DNA from: Bacillota bacterium | Lineage (GTDB): Bacteria > Bacillota > Clostridia > Acetivibrionales > DTU013 | Direction of reading: 5' to 3' | NCBI GenBank assembly: GCA_023399355.1 | Contig: JAEWQC010000248.1 | Span: 1-34,241, forward strand | Length of the DNA stretch: 34,241 nucleotides | Part shown: piece after piece, positions 1-8,102 of the stretch | How positions within the stretch are numbered: position 1 is the stretch's first letter | Layout of the letters: every line of letters begins with the position of its first letter | Notes under the pieces: generated by a model | The model's input: the letters and a program-made list of their open reading frames with translations, nothing else | What the model was told of the DNA's origin: nothing | Database searches by the model: none | Position numbers and translations under genes: made by a program

Positions 1-724
1 ACAGTATGATGATCGTCGGCTTGATAGAGGGTAATGTGATATGCCACATTTTTTTAAATCTCCCTGCTCCGTCGACTTCAACTGCTTCATACAATTCTCT
101 GTTGATGCCGGCAATCGCGGCAAGATATATGATGGTTCCCCACCCTACATTCTGCCAGATACCGATTATTACATAAACGATAAGCCAGTTCAGTTTATCC
201 GAAAGGAATGGTACGGGGGCATCTATCCCGAAGACGGATAGCAGGACGTTATTTATCAATCCGTTGGAGGAAAACATAAGAAAGGTGATCCCGCCGATAA
301 TGACCCAGGATAGGAAATGTGGCAGATACAATATGGTTTGGGTAATTTTCTTAAAACGCAGGTTTTTTAGTTCATTCAAAAGAATTGCCAAAATGATTGG
401 AGCAGGGAAACCAGCCACCAGATCCAGTCCGTTCAGCATAAATGTGTTTCTGACGGCACGCCAGAATTCATTCCTTTGAAATATTTCTTTGAATATATCT
501 AGTCCAACCCATTGACTTCCCCAAATTCCGCTAAACAGGTTATAATTCTGAAAGGCCATTAGTACTCCGTACATAGGTCCATATTTAAACAAAAATATAT
601 ACACCATGGGGAAAAACAGGAGAAGGTATAGAAAAAAATCTCTTTTCAAGTAGTAGACGAAACCAAGCTTTTTCATTCGTCTGACGGGGGTATTTGATTT
701 TGTATCCGGAATTTCTGTTTCCAT
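1..724 (-). CDS. ABC transporter permease, LplB/YteP type (partial, runs off the left edge)
   Basis: This is the N-terminal 241 residues of a sugar or oligosaccharide ABC permease (binding-protein-dependent transport inner-membrane component). The frame stays open to base 1, so the C-terminus lies outside the window. The start is ATG at 724 with GGAAGG about seven bases upstream. A basic N-terminus (residues 1-27) is followed by a first membrane segment (FFLYLLLFFPMVYIFLF), the KYGPMYG motif typical of LplB-like permeases, further membrane segments, and the EAA loop (EAVEVDGAG, then ITLPSIKP) that contacts the ATPase. Family knowledge suggests a second permease and a solute-binding protein would follow to the left. 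The substrate cannot be read from this fragment. Confidence 0.93.
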   Translation of the reverse strand, partial: METEIPDTKSNTPVRRMKKLGFVYYLKRDFFLYLLLFFPMVYIFLFKYGPMYGVLMAFQNYNLFSGIWGSQWVGLDIFKEIFQRNEFWRAVRNTFMLNGLDLVAGFPAPIILAILLNELKNLRFKKITQTILYLPHFLSWVIIGGITFLMFSSNGLINNVLLSVFGIDAPVPFLSDKLNWLIVYVIIGIWQNVGWGTIIYLAAIAGINRELYEAVEVDGAGRFKKMWHITLPSIKPTIIIL

Positions 725-1003
725 ACGGTTTCCTTCCCAGATCGTGACATATCTAAGTAACATTGCTGTGTACCTATATATTAAGGGAAATCATTATAAA
801 AAAGTATGGATTAAATTGAAATAATTTTTGTATTTTTTTGCATTGCAGAAAGAATAGACCTGTAATTTTCTCAAATAAATCTCATAGTATACCGGAACTA
901 CCGGTAGGTACATATGCTGCCGCAGTCAACAAGCCGGGCCGCAGACTTAAATATATCTGATGTGTTTTTCTATTGAAACAAAAGAAGTGTCGCCTCACAT
1001 TTA
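725..1003. promoter_or_regulatory. Spacer with likely promoter and possible operator for the permease
   Basis: This 279-base AT-rich spacer lies between rimI and the permease, both read leftwards. On the minus strand a perfect TATAAT lies at 798-793, about 70 bases before the permease start, but its -35 region is poor (TTTCAA at 821-816), as in an activator-dependent promoter. An inverted repeat ACCGG-N5-CCGGT lies at 891-905 and could be an operator. No terminator with a clear U-tract was seen after rimI. The promoter assignment is inference. Confidence 0.4.
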
Positions 1004-1447
1004 CTACAGCCGCTTCCACATAATCAATGCATCTTCGTTGTTGTCAGCATAATAGGCTTTACGCATGCCGCCTTCCGCAAAACCATATTTGCTGTACAAG
1101 GCCTGAGCCGTAAGGTTGCTGCGTCTTACCTCAAGAGTGAGCGCCGTGATGCCAAGTACCTTTGCCGCTTCCAGCAATGCCTCCATCAGCATGCTTCCCA
1201 CACCGCAGCTTCTGAATTCCGGGTGGACCGCTATATTTGTGATGTGCCCTTCATCCATAATATGCCACATGCCCGCATAGCCAATCGCCTTGCCGTCTGC
1301 CAGTGCACATAAATAATTTGCCAATTCGTTTTGAAGAAATTCCTCCGTAATTGATTGCCTTGACCAGGGTATCTTGAAGCTAAGGGTTTCAACTACTACA
1401 ATATCATTAATATATTCCCTGGAGGCCCCAACTATTTCGATCTGCAT
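1004..1447 (-). CDS. rimI: Ribosomal-protein-alanine N-acetyltransferase RimI
   Basis: This 147-residue GNAT-fold enzyme is the family's usual size (E. coli RimI has 148). It transfers acetyl from acetyl-CoA to the N-terminal alanine of S18, and in some species to other proteins. The acetyl-CoA loop RxxGVG is visible as RSCGVGSML, followed by LEVRRSNLTAQALYSKYGF, which is typical of RimI. Two adjacent ATGs overlap the tsaB stop (ATGATG at 1450-1445). The second, at 1447, has the better distance from GGGAG and gives MQIEIVG; the first gives one more residue. The overlap makes it the last gene of a tsaE-tsaB-rimI unit, an arrangement common in Firmicutes. Confidence 0.95.
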   Translation of the reverse strand: MQIEIVGASREYINDIVVVETLSFKIPWSRQSITEEFLQNELANYLCALADGKAIGYAGMWHIMDEGHITNIAVHPEFRSCGVGSMLMEALLEAAKVLGITALTLEVRRSNLTAQALYSKYGFAEGGMRKAYYADNNEDALIMWKRL

Positions 1448-2250
1448 CATTCTTCTCCCGGACAGGTACCACACTGTTTTTTGCCAGATTCCTGCCCTGT
1501 CGGTGTATCGTCTTGTATTTTGTCGGATTCCTGCTCCATCAGCATATCCTTCTTCTTTTTGCCGAATTCTCTCTCAGCCTGAGACTGCCTGAGATAAAAA
1601 GGTTTCAGGTCATAACTGCCGACCGTTTCGCCCCGCTGCAGCTGAAGCAAAGCGAGATGAGCCGCTGATGCGGCCATATGCTGCGTCAGGAAGTCCGGTG
1701 CGAAAATGCAGCGGTCACCAAGTTCTATTTTAAAGAAGTCCCTGTGAAGAGCCACCGCATCACCAGTAAAAATAATTTCGTTGTTTTTGTCTTCGATCAG
1801 GCTTACCAGTTCGGAAACATGCACGCCCATATATCCTGAAATGTTTTCCATGATTCCGTTGCGATATCTGTAAAAAGCAGTATATACCTGATTGTTCCTG
1901 GCATCGAGCATCGGGCAGACAAGTGCATCCCCGGATACTGCCATGGCGGCTGCAAGCGCATCCAGAGAAGGAATGCCCGCTGTTGGCTTTTGGGCTGCAT
2001 ATGCCAGCGATTTGACAGTGGTGACGCCAATACGCAGTCCCGTAAATGAGCCCGGTCCGGTCACCGCTGCGATCACATCCATATCTTCGACGGTCATTTT
2101 CAAACTGTTTAGAACATCCCGCAGCATCGGGATCAGTTTTTGCGAATGAGTCTTTTTGTCATTAATCATGTACTCGGCTAAAAGACCCTGTTCATCTACA
2201 ATTGCGATACCGGCCATGGTAGTTGATGTATCAACAGCCAATGCTCTCAT
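1447..2250 (-). CDS. tsaB: tRNA t6A biosynthesis protein TsaB
   Basis: TsaB (YeaZ) is the inactive ASKHA-fold paralogue that scaffolds TsaD and TsaE in making N6-threonylcarbamoyladenosine at position 37 of ANN-decoding tRNAs. The N-terminal MRALAVDTST and the GPGSFTGLRIG motif (about residues 66-76) identify it. At 267 residues it is longer than the usual 220-240. The excess is a polar tail (about 231-267) encoded by imperfect 39-base tandem repeats, listed separately. The ATG at 2250 overlaps the tsaE stop as ATGA, with GGAGG eight bases upstream inside tsaE. tsaD is not in the window. Confidence 0.97.
   Translation of the reverse strand: MRALAVDTSTTMAGIAIVDEQGLLAEYMINDKKTHSQKLIPMLRDVLNSLKMTVEDMDVIAAVTGPGSFTGLRIGVTTVKSLAYAAQKPTAGIPSLDALAAAMAVSGDALVCPMLDARNNQVYTAFYRYRNGIMENISGYMGVHVSELVSLIEDKNNEIIFTGDAVALHRDFFKIELGDRCIFAPDFLTQHMAASAAHLALLQLQRGETVGSYDLKPFYLRQSQAEREFGKKKKDMLMEQESDKIQDDTPTGQESGKKQCGTCPGEE
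1473..1589 (-). repeat. 39-base tandem repeat within the 3' end of tsaB
   Basis: Three imperfect copies with a 39-base period lie at 1473-1511, 1512-1550 and 1551-1589. The first two agree at about 27 of 39 positions; the third is more diverged. Because 39 is a multiple of three, the frame is kept and each copy adds 13 residues (QESGKKQ..., QESDKIQ..., REFGKKKK...). The result is a charged, probably disordered TsaB tail. Confidence 0.75.
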
Positions 2251-2711
2251 TCGGAAAGCCTCCCTTCATAATCTGCAGCCCCGGATCCATGGAATTTCAT
2301 TGTAATAAGCCTGCTGTCGGGCTTGTCCGCACAATCCTTTTCGATGAACACCTCAATCCGGTCCGCGGGCAGGATGTCCTCTATCAATTCGGCCCATTCT
2401 ATCACCGTGATACCCTCACCTGAGACATATTCATCATATCCTGTTTCAAACATTTCTCCCGGATCACCTATCCTGTATACATCAAAGTGGTACAGCGGCA
2501 AATTGCCTTGATATTCATTCACGATTGTAAACGTGGGGCTGGTTATGTATCCGCTTATTCCAAGCGCTTTGGCAATACCGCCGGTAAACGCGGTTTTACC
2601 TGTACCCAGATCACCTGTCAGACAAACCGTATCGCCCTTTTGAAGAATTGTTCCAAGCCGCTGTCCAAGCTCTGCGGTTTCCTCCACGGAGCTTGCCGAG
2701 AATCTTATCAT
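2247..2711 (-). CDS. tsaE: tRNA t6A biosynthesis ATPase TsaE
   Basis: TsaE (YjeE) is the small P-loop ATPase that drives turnover of the TsaB-TsaD complex in t6A synthesis. It has 154 residues, the family norm. The Walker A motif is GDLGTGKT (about 34-41), followed by the SPTFTIVNEY segment and LYHFDVYRI, both diagnostic of the family. The ATG at 2711 overlaps the upstream amidohydrolase stop as ATGA, and its own stop overlaps the tsaB start the same way, so the three genes are probably translationally coupled. Confidence 0.97.
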   Translation of the reverse strand: MIRFSASSVEETAELGQRLGTILQKGDTVCLTGDLGTGKTAFTGGIAKALGISGYITSPTFTIVNEYQGNLPLYHFDVYRIGDPGEMFETGYDEYVSGEGITVIEWAELIEDILPADRIEVFIEKDCADKPDSRLITMKFHGSGAADYEGRLSE

Positions 2712-3889
2712 AAACGTTTGACCACCTGACCGTTAATTATCGTATAAAGCACTTTTGATTTCAATTCGAGCGGAGGCCCGTCCATGATGATGATGTCGGC
2801 ATCTTTTCCGGTCTCCAGGCTCCCGACCCTGTCGGAAATTCCTGTAATCTCAGCCGCATTTATTGTTATCGCCTTTAAAGCTTCCAGCTCATCCATTCCC
2901 TCTTTCACCGCAACAGCGGCACATAGCGGCAGATACTGGATAGGTGTACAGGGATGATCCGTCATAATCGCGATTTTCAACCCTGCTCTGGATAGTATGC
3001 CAGGTGACTTGACGCTCTGATTTTTAAGCTCTATTTTAGACCTGTCGGTCAAAAAGGGGCCTGTTATTACCGATGTGTTTCCCTCCAAAAGGATGTCAGT
3101 GATCAGATGGCCTTCCGTACAGTGTTCTATTGTCATATCAATGTTGAATTCTTTTGCAATGCGCAGCGCGGTTAAAATATCATCAGTCCTGTGAGCATGT
3201 GCTTTCATCGGCATTTCACCCTTCAACACCCTCACCAGCGCTTCAAGCTTCATATCATAATCGGGCTTGTCGTAATTTTCGCTGTCACGATCATAATCAT
3301 CAAGCATTTGCCTGTATTCCTTTGCCTTCATCAAGCTCTCCCTCAGGATCGCTGCTGTTGCCATTCTGGTCATCGGTGACTGCCTTTTCTCATGATATAC
3401 GGTCTTGGGGTTTTCACCAAAAGCTACTTTCATTGCAACCGGCTCTTTCAATATCATGTCTTCGACACTTCGTCCATAGGTCTTGAGTGCTGCAAATTGG
3501 CCGCCGATGACATTGGCGCTTCCGGGTCCTGTCACAACTGTTGTGATACCGCTTTCCCTCGCCTCAACAAAAGCTCTGTCGGCATGATATATACCGTCGA
3601 TCGCCCTTAATTGCGGAGTTACGGGATCTGTCATTTCGTTCCCGTCATCCCCTTCAAATCCAACCCCGTCTTCACACATGCCAATGTGGCAGTGAGCATC
3701 GATGAAGCCTGGCAGCACATAAAAGCCCTTAGCATCAATTACCTCTGAACAACCGGCTGCTTCCAGTTTTTCCAATTCTGCCTCATCACAGCCGAGTGCG
3801 GTTATTTTTCCCGCTTCCGCTGCAATGTATCCGTTCTCATAATCATTACCTGCCATGGTCAACAGTCTGGCATTCTTTATTATCAGCAT
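2708..3889 (-). CDS. Amidohydrolase (imidazolonepropionase-like)
   Basis: This 393-residue metal-dependent hydrolase belongs to the amidohydrolase superfamily (TIM barrel plus beta sandwich). The metal motif is DAHCHIG (about residues 62-68), with later histidines in KAHAHR and IEHCTEGH and a conserved TDHPCTP segment near the end of the barrel. The C-terminal TGKDADIIIMDG is typical of cyclic-amide and imidazolonepropionase-like members. I chose ATG at 3889, preceded by GGAGGGCCAA, over an upstream in-frame start at 3916. It overlaps tsaE by four bases. The substrate cannot be read from the sequence; annotation as an imidazolonepropionase would be over-specific because no hut genes are nearby. 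Confidence 0.9.
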   Translation of the reverse strand: MLIIKNARLLTMAGNDYENGYIAAEAGKITALGCDEAELEKLEAAGCSEVIDAKGFYVLPGFIDAHCHIGMCEDGVGFEGDDGNEMTDPVTPQLRAIDGIYHADRAFVEARESGITTVVTGPGSANVIGGQFAALKTYGRSVEDMILKEPVAMKVAFGENPKTVYHEKRQSPMTRMATAAILRESLMKAKEYRQMLDDYDRDSENYDKPDYDMKLEALVRVLKGEMPMKAHAHRTDDILTALRIAKEFNIDMTIEHCTEGHLITDILLEGNTSVITGPFLTDRSKIELKNQSVKSPGILSRAGLKIAIMTDHPCTPIQYLPLCAAVAVKEGMDELEALKAITINAAEITGISDRVGSLETGKDADIIIMDGPPLELKSKVLYTIINGQVVKRL

Positions 3890-3980
3890 TTGGCCCTCCA
3901 AAACAGCTATAAGCAAAACTCAGGGCATCGAGCCCCTTCGTCCCGGGAACAGGACTGCACTATGTTCCGTAAATGCAGAA

Positions 3981-4001
3981 GGAACGGTGGTATACCGTTC
4001 C
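3981..4001 (-). terminator. Weak hairpin after rpsI
   Basis: An eight-base-pair stem (GGAACGGT/ACCGTTCC with a five-base loop) lies between rpsI and the amidohydrolase. On the minus strand it is followed by TTCTGCATTT rather than a run of U. It may be an inefficient terminator or an mRNA-stabilising stem. Confidence 0.4.
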
Positions 4002-4033
4002 CTGTTTTGCTGCTGTATTCATTATTGTAATTA

Positions 4034-4429
4034 TTATCTCTTTGAGAACTGCGGTGCCCTTCTTGCCTTTTTGAGACCGTATTTCTTTCTTTCCTTCATT
4101 CTTGGGTCTCTCGTAAGGAATCCGGCTTTTTTGAGTACAGGTCTTAATTCTTCATCCAGCTTTAGCAATGCTCTCGAAATACCGTGTCTGATAGCTCCTG
4201 CCTGACCTGTGAAGCCGCCGCCTGTGACTTTGCATATGACATCGAATTTTGCCGTCGTATCTGTCAGTACCAAAGGCTGCTTAACAATAACCTTGAGTGT
4301 TGCCAGTCCGAAATAATCATCAAGACTTCTATCGTTAATAAGAAATTTTCCTTCTCCGGGAACAAGTCTGACTCTTGCCACGGACTTCTTCCTTCTACCT
4401 GTTCCATAATACTGAATTTTAAGTGCCAT
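4034..4429 (-). CDS. rpsI: 30S ribosomal protein S9
   Basis: S9 (131 residues) binds 16S rRNA in the small-subunit head, and its C-terminal tail reaches the P-site tRNA. The YYGTGRRKKSVARVRL start, the GGGFTGQAGAIRHGISRAL core and the basic tail ending APQFSKR are all present, so the protein is complete. It lies 20 bases after rplM, the standard rplM-rpsI pair. A purine-rich ribosome-binding site (GGAGGAGC) precedes the ATG. Confidence 0.99.
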   Translation of the reverse strand: MALKIQYYGTGRRKKSVARVRLVPGEGKFLINDRSLDDYFGLATLKVIVKQPLVLTDTTAKFDVICKVTGGGFTGQAGAIRHGISRALLKLDEELRPVLKKAGFLTRDPRMKERKKYGLKKARRAPQFSKR

Positions 4430-4449
4430 CTTTTTGCTCCTCCCTCCGA

Positions 4450-4884
4450 TTAAATATTAATTTCCAGAATTTCGGGTTTTTGTGCCTGCTGCTCGTGTTC
4501 AGCACCCTTGTATACCATGAGTTTCCTGTACATTGCACGTCCCAGGCTGTTATGGGGGAGCATTCCCTTTACGGCAAGTTCAATTACCTTTTCAGGAGAC
4601 TTGGCCATGAGCGTCCTTGCATTTACTTCCTTCAATCCGCCCGGCCAACCCGAATGATGTCTGTAAATCTTTTGATCCAGCTTGTTACCGGTCAAAACGA
4701 CCTTTTCGGCGTTAATTATGATTACATGATCACCTGTATCAACATGAGGCGTATAGGTGGGCTTGTTCTTACCCCTCAATACACTTGCCACCTCACTTGC
4801 AAGCCTTCCCAGCGGCTTGCCATCGGCATCGACTACATACCATTTTCTGTTAACTTCTTCGACTTTTGCCATGAAAGTTTTCAT
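4450..4884 (-). CDS. rplM: 50S ribosomal protein L13
   Basis: L13 (144 residues) is an early-assembling 23S rRNA-binding protein. The sequence carries WYVVDADGKPLGRLASE near the N-terminus, HVDTGDHVIIINAEKV, and the MLPHNSLGR segment typical of bacterial L13. The ATG at 4884 follows GGAGGAAAGGTAACAC. An L13-leader-like hairpin and a promoter lie upstream, so the rplM-rpsI pair probably has its own transcript as well as any read-through from truA. Confidence 0.99.
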   Translation of the reverse strand: MKTFMAKVEEVNRKWYVVDADGKPLGRLASEVASVLRGKNKPTYTPHVDTGDHVIIINAEKVVLTGNKLDQKIYRHHSGWPGGLKEVNARTLMAKSPEKVIELAVKGMLPHNSLGRAMYRKLMVYKGAEHEQQAQKPEILEINI

Positions 4885-4926
4885 GTGTTACCTTTCCTCC
4901 TTGACTACCTGCATATATACTTATCA

Positions 4927-4961
4927 AACCGGCCTTAAACACAGCATGAAATTTGCCGGTC
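4927..4961 (-). promoter_or_regulatory. Candidate L13 leader hairpin (rplM-rpsI autoregulation)
   Basis: In the RNA sense the leader has GACCGGC pairing with GCCGGUU around a 21-base loop, about 45 bases before the rplM start. Firmicutes are known to carry an L13 leader element (Rfam L13_leader) through which L13 is thought to control rplM-rpsI. Position, size and GC-rich stem fit that element, but the match to the Rfam consensus was not computed. Confidence 0.55.
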
Positions 4962-4977
4962 TTTTTGGCACTTTCTT

Positions 4978-5007
4978 ATAATAATACAGAACACTTACCC
5001 ATGTCAA
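4978..5007 (-). promoter_or_regulatory. Promoter for rplM-rpsI
   Basis: On the minus strand a perfect TTGACA (5007-5002) is followed after 18 bases by TATTAT (4983-4978). A second TATTAT is offset by three bases. This is a good housekeeping-sigma promoter and places the transcript start just before the L13-leader-like hairpin. Confidence 0.7.
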
Positions 5008-5131
5008 GTCTAAATTACGATATTCTTAATTTATCTCTCATTATCTCTATTTTATTGCCTTAATATGCTTATATCTCTTCTTTAATCGTCCGCCATATCA
5101 CTTTTTATAAAAGTGTTCAATAGTCGTGCTC

Positions 5132-5902
5132 CTATATGAACCCGATACACTGATTGGCAAAGTTTTCGTCATAATAAACCTCCACCAGATACAAACCGTG
5201 AGCGGGGGCGGTCCTTCCTGCCTTTCTTCTGTCCAGTGCAGCGATTATTCCGGATACGGCGTCCGGATCCATTCTGCCCATACCCACTTCTACAAGTGTG
5301 CCTGCAATGATACGCACCATATTGTACAAGAATCCGTTGCCCTTTACAGTAAAGGAAATTACCTCGTTATCCCTTTCGACACGGGCTTGTGTTATTGTTC
5401 TGACAGTGGTTTTAACACTTCCGCCTGTCGCACAAAAGGAGGCAAAATCATGCGTGCCGACTAAATAAGCGGCAGCACGGTTCATGGCATTCATATCAAG
5501 CGGGTAAAAGACATGATATGCTCTACGCCTCAGAAGCGCGGAGGGGAAGGTGGAATTGTAGAAAAGATAGCGGTATTCTTTCCCTTTTGTACTAAATCTG
5601 GAATGAAAATCGAGTGCTGCTTCTTCGGATCTCTTCACTGTGATGTCTTCAGGAAGCAGTGTGTTTAGGGCAAAGGCAAACTTATCCTCAGGTATAACCG
5701 TCTCGGTAAAGAAATTGCACACTTGTCCGAACGCATGCACGCCGGTATCGGTCCTGCTTGCACCGGTAATAACGCTGTTTTCATTCGTAAGTTTGCGCAC
5801 AGCCTCCGCTACTACGTCCTGAACCGCCCGGGCATTGACCTGACTCTGCCAGCCGTGATATCCCGTTCCATCATATTCTATTGTAAGCTTAATATTTCTC
5901 AT
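5132..5902 (-). CDS. truA: tRNA pseudouridine(38-40) synthase TruA
   Basis: TruA converts uridine to pseudouridine at positions 38-40 in the anticodon arm of many tRNAs. The 256-residue protein shows IEYDGTGYHGWQSQ at the N-terminus, the catalytic aspartate in GASRTDTGVHAFGQV (about residues 47-61), and the GNGFLYNMVRIIAGTLVEVG motif near the C-terminus. It lies just after the hexokinase gene. The ecfT-truA-rplM order of Firmicutes is otherwise kept. The ATG at 5902 is in reach of an AG-rich upstream site. Confidence 0.98.
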   Translation of the reverse strand: MRNIKLTIEYDGTGYHGWQSQVNARAVQDVVAEAVRKLTNENSVITGASRTDTGVHAFGQVCNFFTETVIPEDKFAFALNTLLPEDITVKRSEEAALDFHSRFSTKGKEYRYLFYNSTFPSALLRRRAYHVFYPLDMNAMNRAAAYLVGTHDFASFCATGGSVKTTVRTITQARVERDNEVISFTVKGNGFLYNMVRIIAGTLVEVGMGRMDPDAVSGIIAALDRRKAGRTAPAHGLYLVEVYYDENFANQCIGFI

Positions 5903-5915
5903 ATCGCTTGTATGC

Positions 5916-7229
5916 TTAATTCAACAGGCCTGCAATGGCTGTGCCGATAAGCGTCCCATTGTCAACCTTTGCGAATTCGCAATAAATACCCTTCACTTCA
6001 TTCGTGTAGATCTTGATATAGTGGTCCAGCTTTGTCCTGAAAAGCTTCGATTTGTAAAAGGTTGAACCGTCAGCCGTAATACAGGCCGGCGCGCATGGAT
6101 TCGTGCCCTTTCCGGTCTTTTCAAGTACAGCGGTCAGGCTGAATGCCACATACTTCGCCGCCCTTTCAAGTATACCGTCTATAAGGTAAAAAAGCGCAAT
6201 ACGGTCATCTTCCTTGCCTGAAGCAGCGCAGCATTCCGCCAGGGTATTGCTGCCGTATGGCCAGAACAGGAAATCATCGATCTCTTTTGATGCAAGGCTT
6301 TTAACACCTTCAAACGCCGCTGCGAATCCGGGGGTAAGTATTCCATCATGAACAGCTTTATGCAATACCGTATGAATCAATGCACCCTGGTACGCGCCTG
6401 ATATCGCCTTTTCAAAAGCAAAATCACCCGGATTGACTGTTGTTCTGTCAAGTTCCAGATCCATGACTCCTCTTGGAGCTTTATTATATGCTCCCGATTC
6501 CATATTTATCAGCATTGTACCTTCATTATCCCTGAGTCCCGGAACCTTGCCGATGTTTGAGCATTTTTCGGCATAGCAGATATTTGTGCCAGTCCCGAGT
6601 ATGAATCCGATGTAGCTGTCAAAAACCCTTCCCGGTGATGACGCCTTTCCTGCCAGCAATGTCGCAACAGTGTCGTTAAGAACGATGATACTCTTTTTTT
6701 CCAGGCAGCCGCGCTTCTGAAACACTTTCATGAGATTTTCCCCGAGTAATTCGCCCTCTGCATCCCTGACCTTTACTTCCTTGCTGAATTTTATCAATCT
6801 GCCGTCGCGGTTCGGCAGGATTTTTGTGGGATAGGAAAAGCAGAAACTGATTTTGCTGCTCTTATGAAGGACGGGTATAATGTAATCCGCCATTGTTTCA
6901 AAAAATTCTTCTTTTGAAATTTCTCCTTTGGTACCGGGCATGGAATAGTTCTGAAAATCTTCTATCACTACTTTACCATTCTCATCGAAATGGATCACGG
7001 CAACCCTGAAGTTGGTACCGCCGGCATCAATTGCGATAACGGGCTCATTCACAGGCAGTTCTTTTTCCATGCCGATGTAGGTCGGAATCATGAGCAGTGA
7101 CGATATACCGTCCAACCCGCTTTGCATTTCGTTGATGAAAGTCAGGCAATTCTGCTCAAAGTCAACCTTTTCCGCCTCCATGTCATATTTTCCGAAAAAT
7201 CTTTTTATCTTTCCCTTCAATTCACTCAT
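5916..7229 (-). CDS. Hexokinase, eukaryotic-type (hexokinase family 1/2 fold)
   Basis: This 437-residue protein matches the eukaryotic hexokinase family rather than the ROK or bacterial glucokinase families. It would phosphorylate glucose or related hexoses with ATP. Visible motifs in order are the phosphate-1 loop AIDAGGTNFRV (about 66-76), the sugar-binding FSYPTKI (about 130), the catalytic-base region VLNDTVATLLAG (about 180), the phosphate-2 loop LGTGTNICYAE, INMESGAYN, VNPGDFAFEKAISGAYQG, and the adenosine loop ADGSTFYK near 390. These are the hexokinase signature elements and no key residue appears lost. It sits between ecfT and truA, which are usually adjacent, so it is probably an accessory insertion into the operon. 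Confidence 0.93.
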   Translation of the reverse strand: MSELKGKIKRFFGKYDMEAEKVDFEQNCLTFINEMQSGLDGISSLLMIPTYIGMEKELPVNEPVIAIDAGGTNFRVAVIHFDENGKVVIEDFQNYSMPGTKGEISKEEFFETMADYIIPVLHKSSKISFCFSYPTKILPNRDGRLIKFSKEVKVRDAEGELLGENLMKVFQKRGCLEKKSIIVLNDTVATLLAGKASSPGRVFDSYIGFILGTGTNICYAEKCSNIGKVPGLRDNEGTMLINMESGAYNKAPRGVMDLELDRTTVNPGDFAFEKAISGAYQGALIHTVLHKAVHDGILTPGFAAAFEGVKSLASKEIDDFLFWPYGSNTLAECCAASGKEDDRIALFYLIDGILERAAKYVAFSLTAVLEKTGKGTNPCAPACITADGSTFYKSKLFRTKLDHYIKIYTNEVKGIYCEFAKVDNGTLIGTAIAGLLN

Positions 7230-7298
7230 CAGAAACCTCCATTGTTATATTGTATAAAAAATTTACAGTTTAAAATTTATCATACTAAATTACCATTA

Positions 7299-8102
7299 TC
7301 ATAATAACTGCAAAGCCAATACGGCAGTGATTACAATGACTGTCGTCAGTGTAACTCCAAGATCTGCCGCAGTAAACCTCAACTCCCTCATTCTGGTTCT
7401 TCCGGTACCGCCTCTGTAACACCTGGCCTCCATAGCTGTCGCCAACTCGTCTGCTCTTCTGAATGCACTTACAAACAACGGCACCAGCACCGGAACAAAG
7501 CTTTTAGCACGCTGTACCAGGTTGCCGGTATCAAAGTCGGCGCCCCTTGCCGCCTGCGCCTTCATTATTTTATCGGTTTCTTCAAGCAGGGTCGGTATGA
7601 ATCGGAGTGCGATCGACATCATCATTGCCAGCTCATGCGCCGGAACTCCGATTCTTTTAAAGGGCTGCAGCAGCTTCTCGATACCGTCCGTCAGCAAGAT
7701 CGGCGTCGTAGTAAATGTCAGCAAAGATCCGCTTACAATGATCAGTGCCAGTCTTGTTGCCAGTTTTGCCGCCAGTATCAAGCCTTCCCAGGTGATGAAT
7801 TTTAACGGGACCGTATTGGAAACAGGCGTTCCACCGGTTGTAAACACATTTATGACCGCAGTAAAGACGATAATAAGCAGAAGGGGCTTCAACCCCCTTA
7901 ATGTATATTTTAGCGGTACTCCGGATATCACAACGCTCAGGACGATGAAGGCCGTTATTGCCAAAAAGGTCCATAAGGAGTTTAAGAGAAAAATTACAAT
8001 CATAAATACAATGGAGAACACGATTTTTGTTCTGGGATCAGCCCGGTGTATAATGGAATCGCCGGGAATATACTGGCCTATTGTTATATTATTCATCATC
8101 AT
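7299..8102 (-). CDS. ecfT: ECF transporter transmembrane component EcfT
   Basis: EcfT is the membrane scaffold of group-II energy-coupling-factor transporters, linking two ATPases to exchangeable vitamin-binding S components. The 267-residue protein has several hydrophobic segments, the RADPRTK motif near the N-terminus, and the two cytoplasmic coupling helices with AQAARGAD and AMEARCYRGG, whose Ala-Arg-x motifs grip the ATPases. The ATG at 8102 overlaps the ecfA2 stop (ATGA); two further ATGs follow directly, so the exact start could shift by two codons. Confidence 0.96.
   Translation of the reverse strand: MMMNNITIGQYIPGDSIIHRADPRTKIVFSIVFMIVIFLLNSLWTFLAITAFIVLSVVISGVPLKYTLRGLKPLLLIIVFTAVINVFTTGGTPVSNTVPLKFITWEGLILAAKLATRLALIIVSGSLLTFTTTPILLTDGIEKLLQPFKRIGVPAHELAMMMSIALRFIPTLLEETDKIMKAQAARGADFDTGNLVQRAKSFVPVLVPLFVSAFRRADELATAMEARCYRGGTGRTRMRELRFTAADLGVTLTTVIVITAVLALQLL

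Noticed and set aside
41..479. Plus-strand frames of 66 and 71 codons at the left edge
   Set aside because: They lie opposite the permease gene, whose minus-strand frame matches the LplB family throughout, including the EAA loop.
2708..3889. Histidine-utilisation imidazolonepropionase (hutI)
   Set aside because: The superfamily match is clear, but no hut neighbours are present and the context is t6A genes, so the specific function is not supported.
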